NCBI RefSeq assembly: GCF_000004195.4
Contig: NC_030681.2
Coordinates: 139,992,006 to 140,056,005, forward strand
Direction: 5' to 3'
DNA length: 64,000 nt
From: Xenopus tropicalis
Taxonomy: Eukaryota > Chordata > Amphibia > Anura > Pipidae
In this document: piece by piece, positions 47,501 through 56,684 of the stretch
Position numbering within the stretch: position 1 is the stretch's first letter
Layout: each line of letters opens with the position of its first letter
Position numbers and translations under genes: made by a program
Notes under the pieces: generated by a model
The model's input: only the letters and a program-made list of their open reading frames with translations
The model's database searches: none
What the model was told of the DNA's origin: nothing

Positions 47501-47920
47501 AACACTGCAGAAGAGCAACCCAAAAGCAGTGAGTGCTCTGATATCAGTGAGGGAGAGGAACAGGAAGGATCAAGGAGCAGTGAGACAAGCGAGGAAGGAA
47601 GAATGGAGACCAGTGAAGGTGCAGAGGAGAAAAACACTGTAAAGCGAGTCAGCTTTGCAGAAAACCTCTGCACTGAGATCCCACAATGGAAGCACAAAAA
47701 AGAAGGCAAATTTCTAAGATTCTTTAGGAGAATCTTTAGAAAGAAATCTAAGAAAGGTGGGAAGAAAGAAAACACAGAAAACTGTGATGAAAGGGTAAAA
47801 GGGTCCACAACCAAAAGAGATGTGCACTTTGATGCAAATCTCTCTACTTATAATGATGGGACCCGGCAGTGGAAGAGCACAATGCTGGACCATGACGAAG
47901 ATCTGCTGCAGAATGATTAA
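44488..47920 (+). CDS. Uncharacterised four-exon gene; predicted coiled-coil protein with two RVxF-like (PP1-docking) motifs
   Basis: Joined exons 44488-44529, 45255-45324, 45752-45825 and 47357-47920 give 750 nt, 249 residues plus stop. Donors are gtaagg, gtaata and gtatgc; acceptors follow pyrimidine-rich tracts ending in cag, cag and tag; phases are 0, 1 and 0. Residues 1-14 are basic and hydrophobic with Cys8 and Cys11, which could be acylated. Residues 15-82 show a 3-4 hydrophobic spacing (18,21,25,28,32,36,39,43,47,50,54,58,61,65,68,72,75,79) running across three exons: a coiled coil. Residues 87-155 are rich in Ser and Glu. KRVSF (158-162) and RDVHF (216-220) each lead into a related block NL.T...QWK, separated by a basic-aromatic segment (175-199). 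The start ATG lies in AAAATGG, a good vertebrate context. I do not recognise the family. Binding to phosphatase 1 and membrane attachment are inferences from short motifs only. Confidence 0.8.
44541..44735 (+). repeat. Direct duplication, right copy (start of intron 1)
   Basis: Partner of 44041-44235, with the same order of conserved blocks. No exon-1-like coding sequence is recognisable next to the left copy. Confidence 0.7.
44795..44885. mobile_element. hAT MITE family B fragment in intron 1
   Basis: Reads CTAACGAGCCAATCTGTCCC and ATTTTGCTTCAGC, a diverged end of the TAGTGATGAGCGAATCTGTC family. No second end is found. Confidence 0.5.
44911..45080. repeat. 26-bp minisatellite, about 6 units, in intron 1
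   Basis: The unit TTATTAGAAGTACCTGTAGT plus ATTAGY repeats every 26 bp with almost no divergence. Confidence 0.9.
45255..45324 (+). other. Coding exon 2 of the coiled-coil gene
   Basis: Seventy nt between tatttcag and gtaata. It encodes residues 15-37 plus one base (QKKVDDFEIVIQQFRSEMDR followed by ELK). The acceptor could also be used 3 nt downstream (cagcag), which would drop one Gln without changing the frame. Confidence 0.78.
45393..45406. repeat. Short (AC)n microsatellite in intron 2
   Basis: Seven CA dinucleotides in a row. Confidence 0.85.
45752..45825 (+). other. Coding exon 3 of the coiled-coil gene
   Basis: Seventy-four nt between a long pyrimidine tract ending atccag and the donor gtatgc. 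It encodes residues 38-62 (EIEGIYNEQLEELREAWIDS, then LTHLE). It starts in phase 1 and ends in phase 0, and continues the heptad register of exon 2. Confidence 0.8.
45977..46410. mobile_element. Palindromic foldback MITE in intron 3, 3-bp target TAA
   Basis: Starts GGGGCTGATTTACTAA and ends TTACTTACTCACAAAC read on the other strand; TAA flanks both sides (45974-45976, 46411-46413). The arms share TCGCGACTTTTT, CGAGTTTTTCGTAGCC and TTGCGATTTTTTCGTAGCG and fold over the whole length. Same family as 1045-1552. A 3-bp TWA target suggests Harbinger; that class is tentative. Confidence 0.75.
46593..46989. mobile_element. Second foldback MITE in intron 3
   Basis: Left end GGGGGAGATTTACTAATCCA and right end TGGATTAGTAAATCT are inverted. 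The interior is full of CGACTTTTTCG and its complement, arranged as two arms around about 46790. The right flank has lost the last bases of the repeat. Confidence 0.65.
47357..47920 (+). other. Terminal coding exon 4 of the coiled-coil gene
   Basis: Follows ctttacttgtag. It encodes residues 63-249: the end of the coiled coil, the acidic Ser/Glu tract, both RVxF-like blocks and the basic segment. It ends at TAA 47918-47920. No AATAAA signal is seen close by; the next 170 bp are A-rich low-complexity DNA. This is the exon whose decayed copies lie downstream. Confidence 0.85.
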
Positions 47921-47938
47921 TCATAGGAAGCAATGAGA

Positions 47939-48100
47939 AAATGAAAAAAAAAACAAAAAACACAAAAATTTTTAAAAAAAATTCAAAAACCAAAAACAAA
48001 CATTTTTTAAAAAAAGACAAAATACAAAAAAAATTTAAAAAAAGACAAAATACAAAAAAACCAAAAAAGCAAAAAAAAATTCAAAAACCAAAGAACAGAA
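47939..48100. repeat. A-rich low-complexity stretch after the gene
   Basis: Runs of A broken by single C, T or G begin 19 bp after the stop codon, with near-repeats of AAAAAGACAAAATACAAAAA. Confidence 0.9.
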
Positions 48101-48655
48101 AAAGTGGGGAGCAGAAGAACGGAAGAGCGGCAGGACGGAGCGGGGAGCGGCAGGATGGAGCAGAGAGCGGCAGGACGGAGCGGGGAGTGGCAGGACGGAG
48201 CGGGGAGCGGCAGGATGGAGCAGAGAGCGGCAGGACGGAGCGGGGAGCGGCAGGACGGAGCAGGGGAGCGGGAGGACACATCGAGGAGCAGGAGTATGGA
48301 GCAGAGAGCGGCAGGACGGAGCGGGAAGTGGGAGGACACAGCGGGGAGCAGAAGTATGGAGCAGGCTCCATAGTTTGAGGACACAGTAGGGAGCAGGAGC
48401 GGGCCATAGTTTGAGGACGCAGCGGGGAGAGGGGGAGTGGGGCCGTAGTTTGAGGATGCAGCGGGGAGAGGGTGGCCGGGCCGTAGTTTGAGGATGCAGC
48501 GGGAAGAGGGGGGGCAGGCCGTAGCTTGAAGACACAGTGGGGAGTGGGGGGGGGCAGGGTCGTAGTTTGAGGACTGGCCCCCGAACAGTCTGAGGGACCA
48601 TGGGGACTGGCCCACTGTTTAAAAAGTTTGAGGAACCCTGCCCTAGATGCATGTA
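48101..48655. repeat. Purine-rich GC tandem repeat leading into a hAT-like end
   Basis: First a roughly 22-bp unit (GAGCGGCAGGACGGAGCGGG) to about 48260, then longer units built on GTAGTTTGAGGATGCAGCGG to about 48580. It closes with AAAAAGTTTGAGGAACCCTG, the complement of a CAGGGTTCCTCAAACT hAT terminus. Long open frames on both strands are compositional. Confidence 0.75.
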
Positions 48656-48673
48656 AAAGTCCAGCTTCAAGAT

Positions 48674-49052
48674 ACTTGTAGGGTGGAGTAGATGAAATAT
48701 CAGGGGTCATAACCAATATACAGGCCCTGATAATGGAAATGAAGGGAAAAGATCAGGTGAGGAAGGCTATAGAATACCAAAAGAAGAACTCACTGAAGAG
48801 AGTTACAAAACCGCTATGGAAAATACTCCATGCAGTGAAAAAATTGCAGAAGAGCAATCCCAAAGCAGTGAGGCCTCTGAAAATAGTGAGGGAAAGGAAC
48901 AGAAAGGAATTGAAAGCAATGGAGGGCAGTGAAGATGCAGAGGATAAATAGAAAGTGAAACAAGTCAGCTTCGCAGAAAACCTCTGCACCTTTTATGAAA
49001 TCCCCCACAATGGAAGAAGAAAAAAGAGAGCAAATTTATAAGATTCTTTAGA
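48674..49052 (+). pseudogene. Decayed second copy of the last exon of the coiled-coil gene
   Basis: Begins with the same acceptor context (cttgtaggg) as exon 4 and aligns to it through the coiled-coil end, the acidic tract and the first RVxF-like block (KQVSFAENLCT). Breaks: a short insertion near 48755-48770 that shifts the frame, a stop at about 48948-48950 just before the RVxF block, and a further shift after LCT that destroys the QWK motif. Because the intron-side acceptor is present, this is a DNA-level duplication and not a retrocopy. The insertion begins CAG|GTGAGG, which looks like a splice donor. Confidence 0.75.
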
Positions 49053-49055
49053 ACA

Positions 49056-49130
49056 GGTATCCTCAAACTACGGCCCCCCGAGCCAGATCCCGCCCCCCAA
49101 GGTGATTTACCCGGCCCCGCTGCGTCCTCA
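49056..49130. mobile_element. hAT-like terminal fragment
   Basis: ACAGGTATCCTCAAACTACG followed by GGCCCC-rich sequence resembles the CAGTGGTCCTCAAACTACGG ends of vertebrate hAT elements. It is inverted relative to 48620-48650, so the decayed exon copy sits between two opposing ends. Confidence 0.5.
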
Positions 49131-49149
49131 CCCCTGGCTACTACCTGGA

Positions 49150-49562
49150 GATGGAGGATTTTTTACTGTGAGAGCTGTGAAGTTGTGGAATTCCCTCCCC
49201 GAATCAGTCGTACTGGCTGATACATTATATAACTTTAAGAAGGGGCTGGATGGATTCTTAGCAAGTGAGGGAATACAGGGGTATGGGAGATAGCTCTCAG
49301 TACAAGTGAGGGAATACAGGGTTATGGGAGATAGCTCTCAGTACAAGTTGATCCAGGGACTGGTCCGACTGCCATCTTGGAGTCAGGAAGGAATTTTTTC
49401 CCCTCTGCGGCAAATTAGAGAGGCTTCAGATGGGGTTTTTTGCCTTCCTCTGGATCAACTAGCAGTTAGGCAGGTTATATATAGGCATTATGGTTGAACT
49501 TGATGGACGTATGTCTTTTTTCAACCCAACTTACAATGTTACTATGTACTATGTACTATGTT
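49150..49562 (+). mobile_element. 3' end of a CR1/L2-type LINE
   Basis: The frame at about 49161-49261 reads FTVRAVKLWNSLPESVV and then TLYNFKKGLD, the C-terminal signature of CR1/L2-type polyproteins. The 3' part holds CTTGGAGTCAGGAAGGAATT, GGTTGAACTTGATGGACGTA and TTTTTTCAACCCAACTTAC, ending in TACTATGT repeats. A 46-bp stretch is tandemly doubled at about 49262-49348. Confidence 0.7.
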
Positions 49563-49639
49563 ACCTGTCTGCTTCACTGTGGGGACATGACGCGGGGACA
49601 CAGCAGGGAGTGGGGAGAAGTATAACTACGACAGAAGGA

Positions 49640-49745
49640 GAAGGAAGTTACATTTACAAGATCTCTGCACCTACAATGAGATCCCTCAATGGAAAAAAAA
49701 GCTGTGGTGCAAAATTATGAGATTCTTCAAGAAATATGGATGCAC
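49640..49745 (+). pseudogene. Third, short fragment of the last-exon repeat
   Basis: One frame reads LHLQDLCTYNEIPQWKKK and then a basic-aromatic stretch (KIMRFFKKY), matching the NL.T...QWK block and the RFFRRIF segment of exon 4. It lacks the Val/Phe core of the RVxF motif and has no upstream coiled-coil part. It sits just after a LINE 3' end. It could be a relic of another tandem copy or an exon of a diverged paralogue; a relic is more likely. Confidence 0.55.
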
Positions 49746-49869
49746 ATTTATTTCCTCATTTTATATTAAAAAGGATTCAAAATCTAAAAAAATTTGTTTA
49801 ACTTAATACTTAAAGGGCTCTCTATTTTTGTCTGCAAAGTTTAGTGACAATAGGATTATTAGTTAAAGA

Positions 49870-52800
49870 ACCGCAGCAGTTTAAATTGAAACCAATAAAA
49901 GTTAATAGGTAAATTGTGATTGGTGGGTGTGCCCACTTTTTCTAACCTTGAGGTGATGTCACCCAAACAGTGGGCACCCTGGCATAAATAGAGATGTAGC
50001 GAACTGTTCGCCGGAGAACTAATTCGCACGAAAATCGGGTGTTCGCAAGTTCGCGAACTTTTAGCGAAGTTCGCAATTTTGGGTTCGCCTTAGCTGGAGC
50101 CAAATTTTGACCTCTCACCCCAGAGCCAGCAGATACATGGCAGCCAATCAGGCAGCTCTCCCTCCTGGACCACCCCCGGACCACTCCCTTCCATATATAA
50201 ACCGAAGCCAAGCAGCCATTTTACATTCTGCCTGTGTGTGCTTGATGAGTTAGCATAGGGAGAGAGCTGTGCAGGGGTTTGAGGGGCAGTTTAGGTAGCT
50301 TTTCTGACTAGTAATCTACTTTCTACTGCTCTGTATGTAGCTGCTGGGGACAGCTCTCCTGCTGATCTCATCTGCTGTAACCCAATACGTTACACATAGT
50401 AGTGACATTGCATTGCAATAAAATCACCTGAGCGATGTTTTTCCACCAGCAATAATATATTCCGTATCCAGTACTGCGGCGTTTTGTCTTTGCGTGTGAA
50501 CCGGCTGTAACCTTTACACGACTTGTATGGCATGTAGACGCCGGACGTTTTAAAGCAGTTTATTACACAAGTTTAGAAATGTAGTGTGATTTCTGCCCTT
50601 TACAGCACAAAACGCAACGTTGTGTCAACAACGTATTTTTCAGAGAAATTTTTGCCCTTGATCCCCCTCCTGCATGCCACTGTCCAGGTCGTGGCACCCT
50701 TTAAACAACTTTAAAATCAGTTTTCTGGCCAGAAATGGCTTTTCTAGGTTTTAAAGTTCGCCTTCCCATTGAAGTCTATGGGGTTCGCAAAGTTCGCACT
50801 TTTTGGCGGAAGTTCGCGAACGGGTTCGTGAACTTTTTTTGTGAGGTTCGCTACATCTCTAGGCATAAACAGTGTGAGAATGACAGCATTTTAAATTTAA
50901 CCAATAAAATTCAATAGATGAAATCTGATTGGCTGTAGTTGACTCCACCCACTTTTTCTAACTCTGAACTGCAGTTACCAGGTGACTAGCTCTGCAAAGT
51001 TTGGAGACCTTAGTATTAATATTTAAATGGCAGCAGTTTAAATTTAAACATATGAAGTCTATAGGTGAAATCTAATTGGTTGTTGTTGGCCCCACCCACT
51101 TTTCTAAACTTGGAATATAGTCACCCAGAGAAAAACTGTGCAAAGTTTGGGGACCCTGACATTAAACATGTGAGAATGGCAGCAGTTAAAATTTTCCCAC
51201 TGAAAACAATGAAAGAAATGTGATTGGCTTTTGGCGGCCCCGTCCACTTTTTCTAACCTTGAGTACAAAGTCACGCAGTGACTGACTGTGCAAAGTTTGC
51301 GAACTCTGGCATCAAACCAATAAAATTCAATAGGTGAAATCTGATTGGCTGTTGGTGGCCCCGCCCACTTTTTCAAACCTGAAACTGTAGTCCTCTAGTG
51401 ACCAACTGTGAAAAGTTTGGGGACCCTGTGGTTAATACTGTGAGAATGGCAGCAGGTTGAATTTCCCCATTGAAAGTCATTAGGTAAACTCTGATTGGCT
51501 GTTTGTGGCTCCGCCCACTTTTCAAAACTAAAATTGCAGTCCCCTAGTGACCAACTGTGAAAAGTTTGGGGACCATGGTGTTAGTACTGTGAGAATGGCA
51601 GCAGATTGAATTTCCTCATTGAAAGTCAATAGGTAAACTCTGATTGGCTGTTGGTGGCTCCGCCCAATTTTCTTACCTTGAACCACAGTTACTTGGTGCC
51701 TAACTCTGCAAAGTTTGGGGACCCGGTGTTATTACTGTGAGAATGGCAGCAGGTTGGATTTCTGCCAAGTCAATAGGTAAAATCTGATTGGGTGTTCACA
51801 TCTCCGCCCACTTTTGGGCATCCAACAATCATCATATTTTCATTCAGGCTGAGCACATGACGGTGTGATTCAAGTTTGGGGAGTGTAGCCTCAAAGCTGT
51901 AAGATTGGCAGCAGTTTCAATTTCCCCATAAAAGTCAAAGGGTACAATATGATTGGCTGCTGTTGGCCCCTCCCACTTTGCGGGTTGTTTTTTTTTAAAA
52001 AAAAACCTGAATGCGTAGTCACCCAGTGTCTGACTGTGCAAAGTTTGGAAAATCTGGCATCAAACCAATAAAAATCAATAGGTGAAATTGGCTGTTGGTG
52101 GCTCCGCCCACTTTTCAAAACTTAAACTGCAGTCCCCTAGTGACCAAGTGTAAAAAGTTTGGGGACCCCGACGTTATTACTGTGAGAATGGCAGCAGGTT
52201 GGATTTCTGCCAAATCAATAGGTAAAATTTGATTGGCGCTTCACAGCTCCGCCCACTTTTGGCCATCCAATAATCATCCTATTTTCATTCAGGCTGAGCC
52301 CATGACTGTGTGATTCAAGTTTGGGGAGTGTAATCTCAAAGCTGTAAGTGCGGCAGCAGTTTCAATTTCCCCATTAAAGTCAAATATTAAAATTTGATTG
52401 GCTGTTGTTGGCCCCTCCCACTTTGGGGTCATCCAACAAATGTTGCTGCTTCATTCGGGGTGACCCCATAATTATGTTATTCAAGTTTGGGGGCTGTAGC
52501 TTCAAAGCTGTAAGTGTGGCAGCAGTTTGAAAATCTTCCCTGTCAAAGTCAATGGGAAAATTGGGGGGTTCGGAGCGGCGCCACAAAAAGACGGGGGGCG
52601 CAATTGCTTAGAAAAGCACAAGCAACCTGCTCCGCTATAGGGCGAAGATGTGTGGGGAGTTTGGGTATTGTACCCCTAAACCTGTAGGAGGAGTAGCGTT
52701 TAGAAAATGGGGGGCGCTAAGAAGAAGAAGAAGAAGAAGCGGAAGAATAAGCTAAAGTCGAAGAACAGTCTGTGGGGTTTTCAACCCAACATAATAATAA
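49870..52800 (+). repeat. 145-bp satellite array (about 13 monomers) with unique tail
   Basis: Monomers of about 120-170 bp recur with ATTGGCTGTTGGTGGC, TCCGCCCACTTT, GTGACCAACTGTG, CAAAGTTTGGGGACC and GAGAATGGCAGCAG. Inverted CCAAT (ATTGG) sites lie near 49918, 50930, 51073, 51221, 51343, 51494, 51643, 51787, 51951, 52084, 52230 and 52398. The tail from about 52550 (GGGGGGTTCGGAGCGGC, (AAG)n) equals that of 38195-38860. The array is split by 49989-50861. Confidence 0.85.
49989..50861. mobile_element. 873-bp non-autonomous hAT element, perfect 8-bp target duplication
   Basis: Ends TAGAGATGTAGCGAAC and GTTCGCTACATCTCTA; GGCATAAA at 49981-49988 and 50862-50869. Subterminal parts are rich in GTTCGCGAA-type strings. 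The interior has TATATAAACC at 50195 followed by GCAGCCATTTTACATTCTGC, which looks like a core promoter. No transposase frame. Confidence 0.92.
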
Positions 52801-53076
52801 TACATAGATGCAAACTTACTCAAAGAGGTTGTTCTGAGCAAAGAGTCATAGCATTATATTCACAGGGGCCCTGTATGCACCTAAGCACCCAATGTGTACT
52901 AATAAAAAGGCAGCCTCTCTGTTATACTGCAAGAAATCTGCAATCTGCTGCAGGCAGTAGGTGTGTAAGTTTGACAGCCTCTGTCCTTGCCATGCACAGC
53001 GAATAGCAACTATGATTTAATTGTGCTAATGCACAATGGCCACTTTTTTTACTGACTTCCTTATTTCACGTCTTAT
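52801..53076. other. Unique DNA, no gene seen
   Basis: Nothing recognised. Confidence 0.45.
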
Positions 53077-53080
53077 TTAA

Positions 53081-54350
53081 AGAGATTCTGTCACAGGAAA
53101 AACATGTTTTTTTTTAACAAAATTAATCAGTTAATTGAGTGATCCTGCAGAATGCAGTTAAATACATTTTTAAAAAGAGCTAAGGCTAAATATATTCTTA
53201 GTTTCCCAGGTGCCCTCAGCCATGTGATTTGTGCTCTGATAAACTTTAGCCTCACTTTTCTGCGCTGCAAGTTGGAGTGATGCTAACCCCCTCCATTCCT
53301 TCTCCCCTTCCCAGCAGCTGATTAGCAGAACAAAAGACAGGTAATAAAATAGCAGATAACTTCCGATCCTAAATACATTATACAGTGAGGCACAGAAGTA
53401 GCGGAACCCAAAATACATTAAATACAGTGAGAGACATTGGGTAGTGGCACCACAAATACATTAAATACAGTAAGAAGAAGTGGGAACTTCAGCCCTAAAT
53501 ACATTATACAGTGAGCCACAGAAGTAGTGGAACCCAAAATACATTAAATATAGTGACAGACATTGGGTAGTGGCACCAAAAATACATTAAATACAGTAAG
53601 AAGAAGTGAGAACTTCAGCCCTAAATACATTATACAGTGAGCCACAGAAGTAGTGGAACCCAAAATACATTAAATACAGTGAGAGACATTGGGTAGTGGC
53701 ACCACAAATACATTAAATACAGTAAGAAGAAGTGGGAACTTCAGCCCTAAATACATTATACAGTGAGCCACAGAAGTAGTGGAACCCAAAATACATTAAA
53801 TATAGTGACAGACATTGGGTAGTGGCACCACAAATGCATTAAATACAGTAAGAAGAAGTTGGAACTTCAGCCCCAAATACATTAAATACAGTGTAAGACA
53901 AACATTTCTGACACCCCAAACCTTCTTACCCTTTCAAAAACCAGATTTCCTGATGGCTGGAGAAGATTTGAGTATTGTAGAGAGCAAAACAAATGTATAA
54001 ATTGTTTGCATCGCTGAACATGTTCCCAACACCCCACCAAATAGTGGGCATGAGAAGAGAAACCAAGATGGAACACTGTTTTGTTATTATGTAACATGGG
54101 TCGCATTTAGTACATTAAGTAGGAAAAAAATAATCTTATTTGAAAGCAGTTCTAATGTGTAGAGCTGGCTCCTTCTGAAAGCTCAGACTCAGGCACAATG
54201 CACTGAGATGGCGCCTACACACCGATATTACAGCTACAAATACATTTGTTGGTTCAAGAATAACATTTTAAATGGTAAAGTAAATTATTTGCTATGTAAA
54301 TAGTGTAATTTAGAAATAACAAGTACACCAAAAATCATGACCGTATCCCT
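53081..54350. mobile_element. 1.27-kb TTAA-flanked (T2/Kolobok-like) element
   Basis: TTAA at 53077-53080 and 54351-54354; ends AGAGATTCTGTCAC and CATGACCGTATCCCT, imperfect inverted repeats of the AGGRR type. Contains the 126-bp array at 53371-53874. Part of it recurs at 34378-34530. No transposase found. Confidence 0.7.
53371..53874. repeat. 126-bp tandem repeat, 4 units
   Basis: Units start at AAATACATTATACAGTGAGS (53371, 53497, 53623, 53749). Units 2 and 4 share TATAGTGACAG while units 1 and 3 share CAGTGAGAG, so a two-unit block (252 bp) was probably duplicated. Confidence 0.95.
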
Positions 54351-54354
54351 TTAA

Positions 54355-54681
54355 GCAGGATGTATGTGGACAACTCATTAGGCCTATCCTGGCTGGATAT
54401 TATATCAGCAGATGACCCGAAGTTTGGTCTCCTTAGGTACCTCCTTATGTTCTTGGAGGAAAACAGTTCCAAAGCTGGTCAGGCTCCGTAAAATTATACT
54501 GATTAATTCCAGGAATGTACCCTGCAAGTGTCAGAAAGCCTGCAGGAAAGAGAGAAGGAGGTTAATGTCTGCTGTTAGGGGAAGGAGAAAGCTGTTGTCT
54601 GTTAGAGAGAACTCATACAGCCATGGCTAGCTGAGAAACTATTCAGCATCATTGACACATCAAACACAGATATATAAATAT
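54355..54681. other. Unique DNA, no gene seen
   Basis: An open frame at 54412-54630 has no motif or splice support. Confidence 0.4.
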
Positions 54682-54892
54682 TAGTGAAGAGCTAATCTGT
54701 CTCGTTTTGCTTCACCAAAAATTTAGCGAAACTGCCCATAATTTAGCAAAATGGCAAAAAAAAATTTGACACAACTGCAATTTTTTATTTAAACGACCGT
54801 GACTTTCTCCTTGGAAAATTTTCGTTGTACTGAATTTTTGCAGCAGTTTTGCAAAAAAAATTAACCAATGGTAAAATGCGCAATTTCGCTGT
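54682..54892. mobile_element. hAT MITE family B fragment
   Basis: TAGTGAAGAGCTAATCTGTC at the left, then GTTTTGCTTCACC and later TGGTAAAATGCGCAATTTCG. The right end is lost. Confidence 0.6.
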
Positions 54893-55910
54893 GAATCCAT
54901 AACTGTCGAAATAAATATGCATAATAATAATATATACAGATGCTAAACTGAAAAATTTAAAATGTAGATATATTGATTCAGATATAAATGCTTAGCATAC
55001 AATGAATGATAGATAATAGTGGTATATTTTGTTTATGAGCCATAAACAATTTAGAAAATTCTGATCTGGAGTTCCCTTCCTGATCCAGCAGCAGTAAAAA
55101 GTGTTGGTATTGGCCAATGTAACTCGGAGCAGCGCTACACTATGCGCTTTTACTGTACATTGTTTGTGTCATTTTTAAAAAAAATAACATCAATAATATT
55201 TGCTTTCCTTGCTCTGTGGGTCAAATGGTCCCAAAGGGATTCTTAGCAAGAAATCATATATTTTAATACCCTAACTGACAGAAAATGACAGGACAATGCC
55301 TGCCACAATTACAGACTAGTAAAGATTGATGGATACAACATAGCACATTTTATTGTATTTTCACATCTGTCTTTAACTAGAGATGTCTTCTTGGAAGTTT
55401 GGGTCACCTTCATGTAGTCTGCATTGTAACTATATATAAAAACAATTTTCTTTGTCCTTAACATCAAAGAAGGCGGCAAGAAACACAAGCTGCTCATTTG
55501 GCTTCACTGATCTATACTGTATTCTATGAAAACGAAAGGTATGATTTCCTTCCCAGGTTTCATGCTGGCTTTTTCCACAGTGTTGATTGCTCCCAAGAGA
55601 ACAGAAGAAAAGTTTGTTGTTAGAAGCAAATTTACAGTAGTTAATAGGTATACTGTGGTGTCAATTATGTTTGCCTACAGAAAGGGTTCTGGTCATCCCA
55701 GTTCTAATGTTGTAGCATAACATGGGTTTAGACCAATTATCAAAGTCTTAAAAAATGTAAATACCAGCCCCCCTCATGCTTATCCTTTACTATAGTTTCA
55801 CCTCTTTATCCAACTCACAACTACAAGTCACAAACATTATCAACAGGAGTTCCCTTCAACAGTAACATTGCTACTTTATTGCATAAACAGTTGTAGAACA
55901 TTCTGTAATA
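54893..55910. other. Unique DNA, no gene seen
   Basis: Nothing recognised. Confidence 0.45.
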
Positions 55911-55918
55911 CTACTAAC

Positions 55919-56078
55919 CAAGGTCGGACTGGGCCACCGGGATTCAGGGAAAAGACCTGGTGGGTCCTGGTGATCCAGACCTGATCCCTGTTACCGGCCC
56001 CAATAGGGGGTTAGGGGGGCTCGGTGGGGGCTCCGGGGCAGCAGCCCCAGTGGGCTCTGCACCCCCAGTCCGACCCTG
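55919..56078. mobile_element. hAT MITE, CAGTCCGAC family, with 8-bp target duplication
   Basis: Ends CAAGGTCGGACTGGGCC and CCCAGTCCGACCCTG. Flanks CTACTAAC (55911-55918) and CTACTAAA (56079-56086) match at 7 of 8. Confidence 0.8.
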
Positions 56079-56372
56079 CTACTAAAAAGGAATTTCACTG
56101 CAAGAAACAATGGTCCAGATTCAATTCAGGGAGAAAAGTTCTCATGGTTTATCATGTGAAATCTTATGAATGAGATTAAATTTAAAAAAAAAAAAAATTC
56201 TCCTAAAAAAACTTCCAGTTTTTTTCCCATAGACTTAAATTGAGTTTTCACATCATTAACTTTGAGATAAGTTTTTCTAAACTGAATTGCATCTCAGATT
56301 GGATCTCGTCCATGAGCTTTTTTCAGTGAAACTGGTTGCAGCTCAAGGTAGCAAGATAATATCCTGTACTGA
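56079..56372. other. Unique spacer
   Basis: An A13 run near 56184; no gene seen. Confidence 0.45.
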
Positions 56373-56561
56373 CAGGGACGGACTGGGGGATGCAGGGCCA
56401 ACCGGGGCTGCCGCCCCAGGGGCCCTGCACCCCCCAAGGTGCCCCCGCCAGCCGCGTCCTCCGCACCCCGCACAGGGGCCCCCGCCTGTTAATTTGGATT
56501 GGGTCTGGGCTGCCAGGATACCAGAAAAAAACCCAGTGGGCCCCAGCCCAGTCCGACCCTG
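56373..56561. mobile_element. hAT-like MITE, CAGTCCGAC family
   Basis: Ends CAGGGACGGACTGGG and CCCAGTCCGACCCTG with a GC-rich interior. No matching 8-bp flanks are visible. Confidence 0.65.
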
Positions 56562-56684
56562 GTTACAAGAAAACAGAGCAGTGTTTCTTTTTCTCAGGGG
56601 ACCCAAAATAGGTTACGGAATCAGTTTCACAACCCAAAAGTTTTATACATACATATATACAATCTAGGCACTATTTTTTTTATC

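Noticed and set aside
47941..48716. Open frames of 145-211 residues on both strands after the gene
   Set aside because: They read through A-rich and purine-rich simple repeats on both strands at once; composition explains them.
54412..54630. 72-residue plus-strand open frame rich in Arg and Lys
   Set aside because: No homology recognised, no splice context, and no repeat of it elsewhere in the window.
56287..56667. 126-residue plus-strand open frame
   Set aside because: It crosses a hAT-like MITE; the proline-rich part comes from the element's GC-rich interior.
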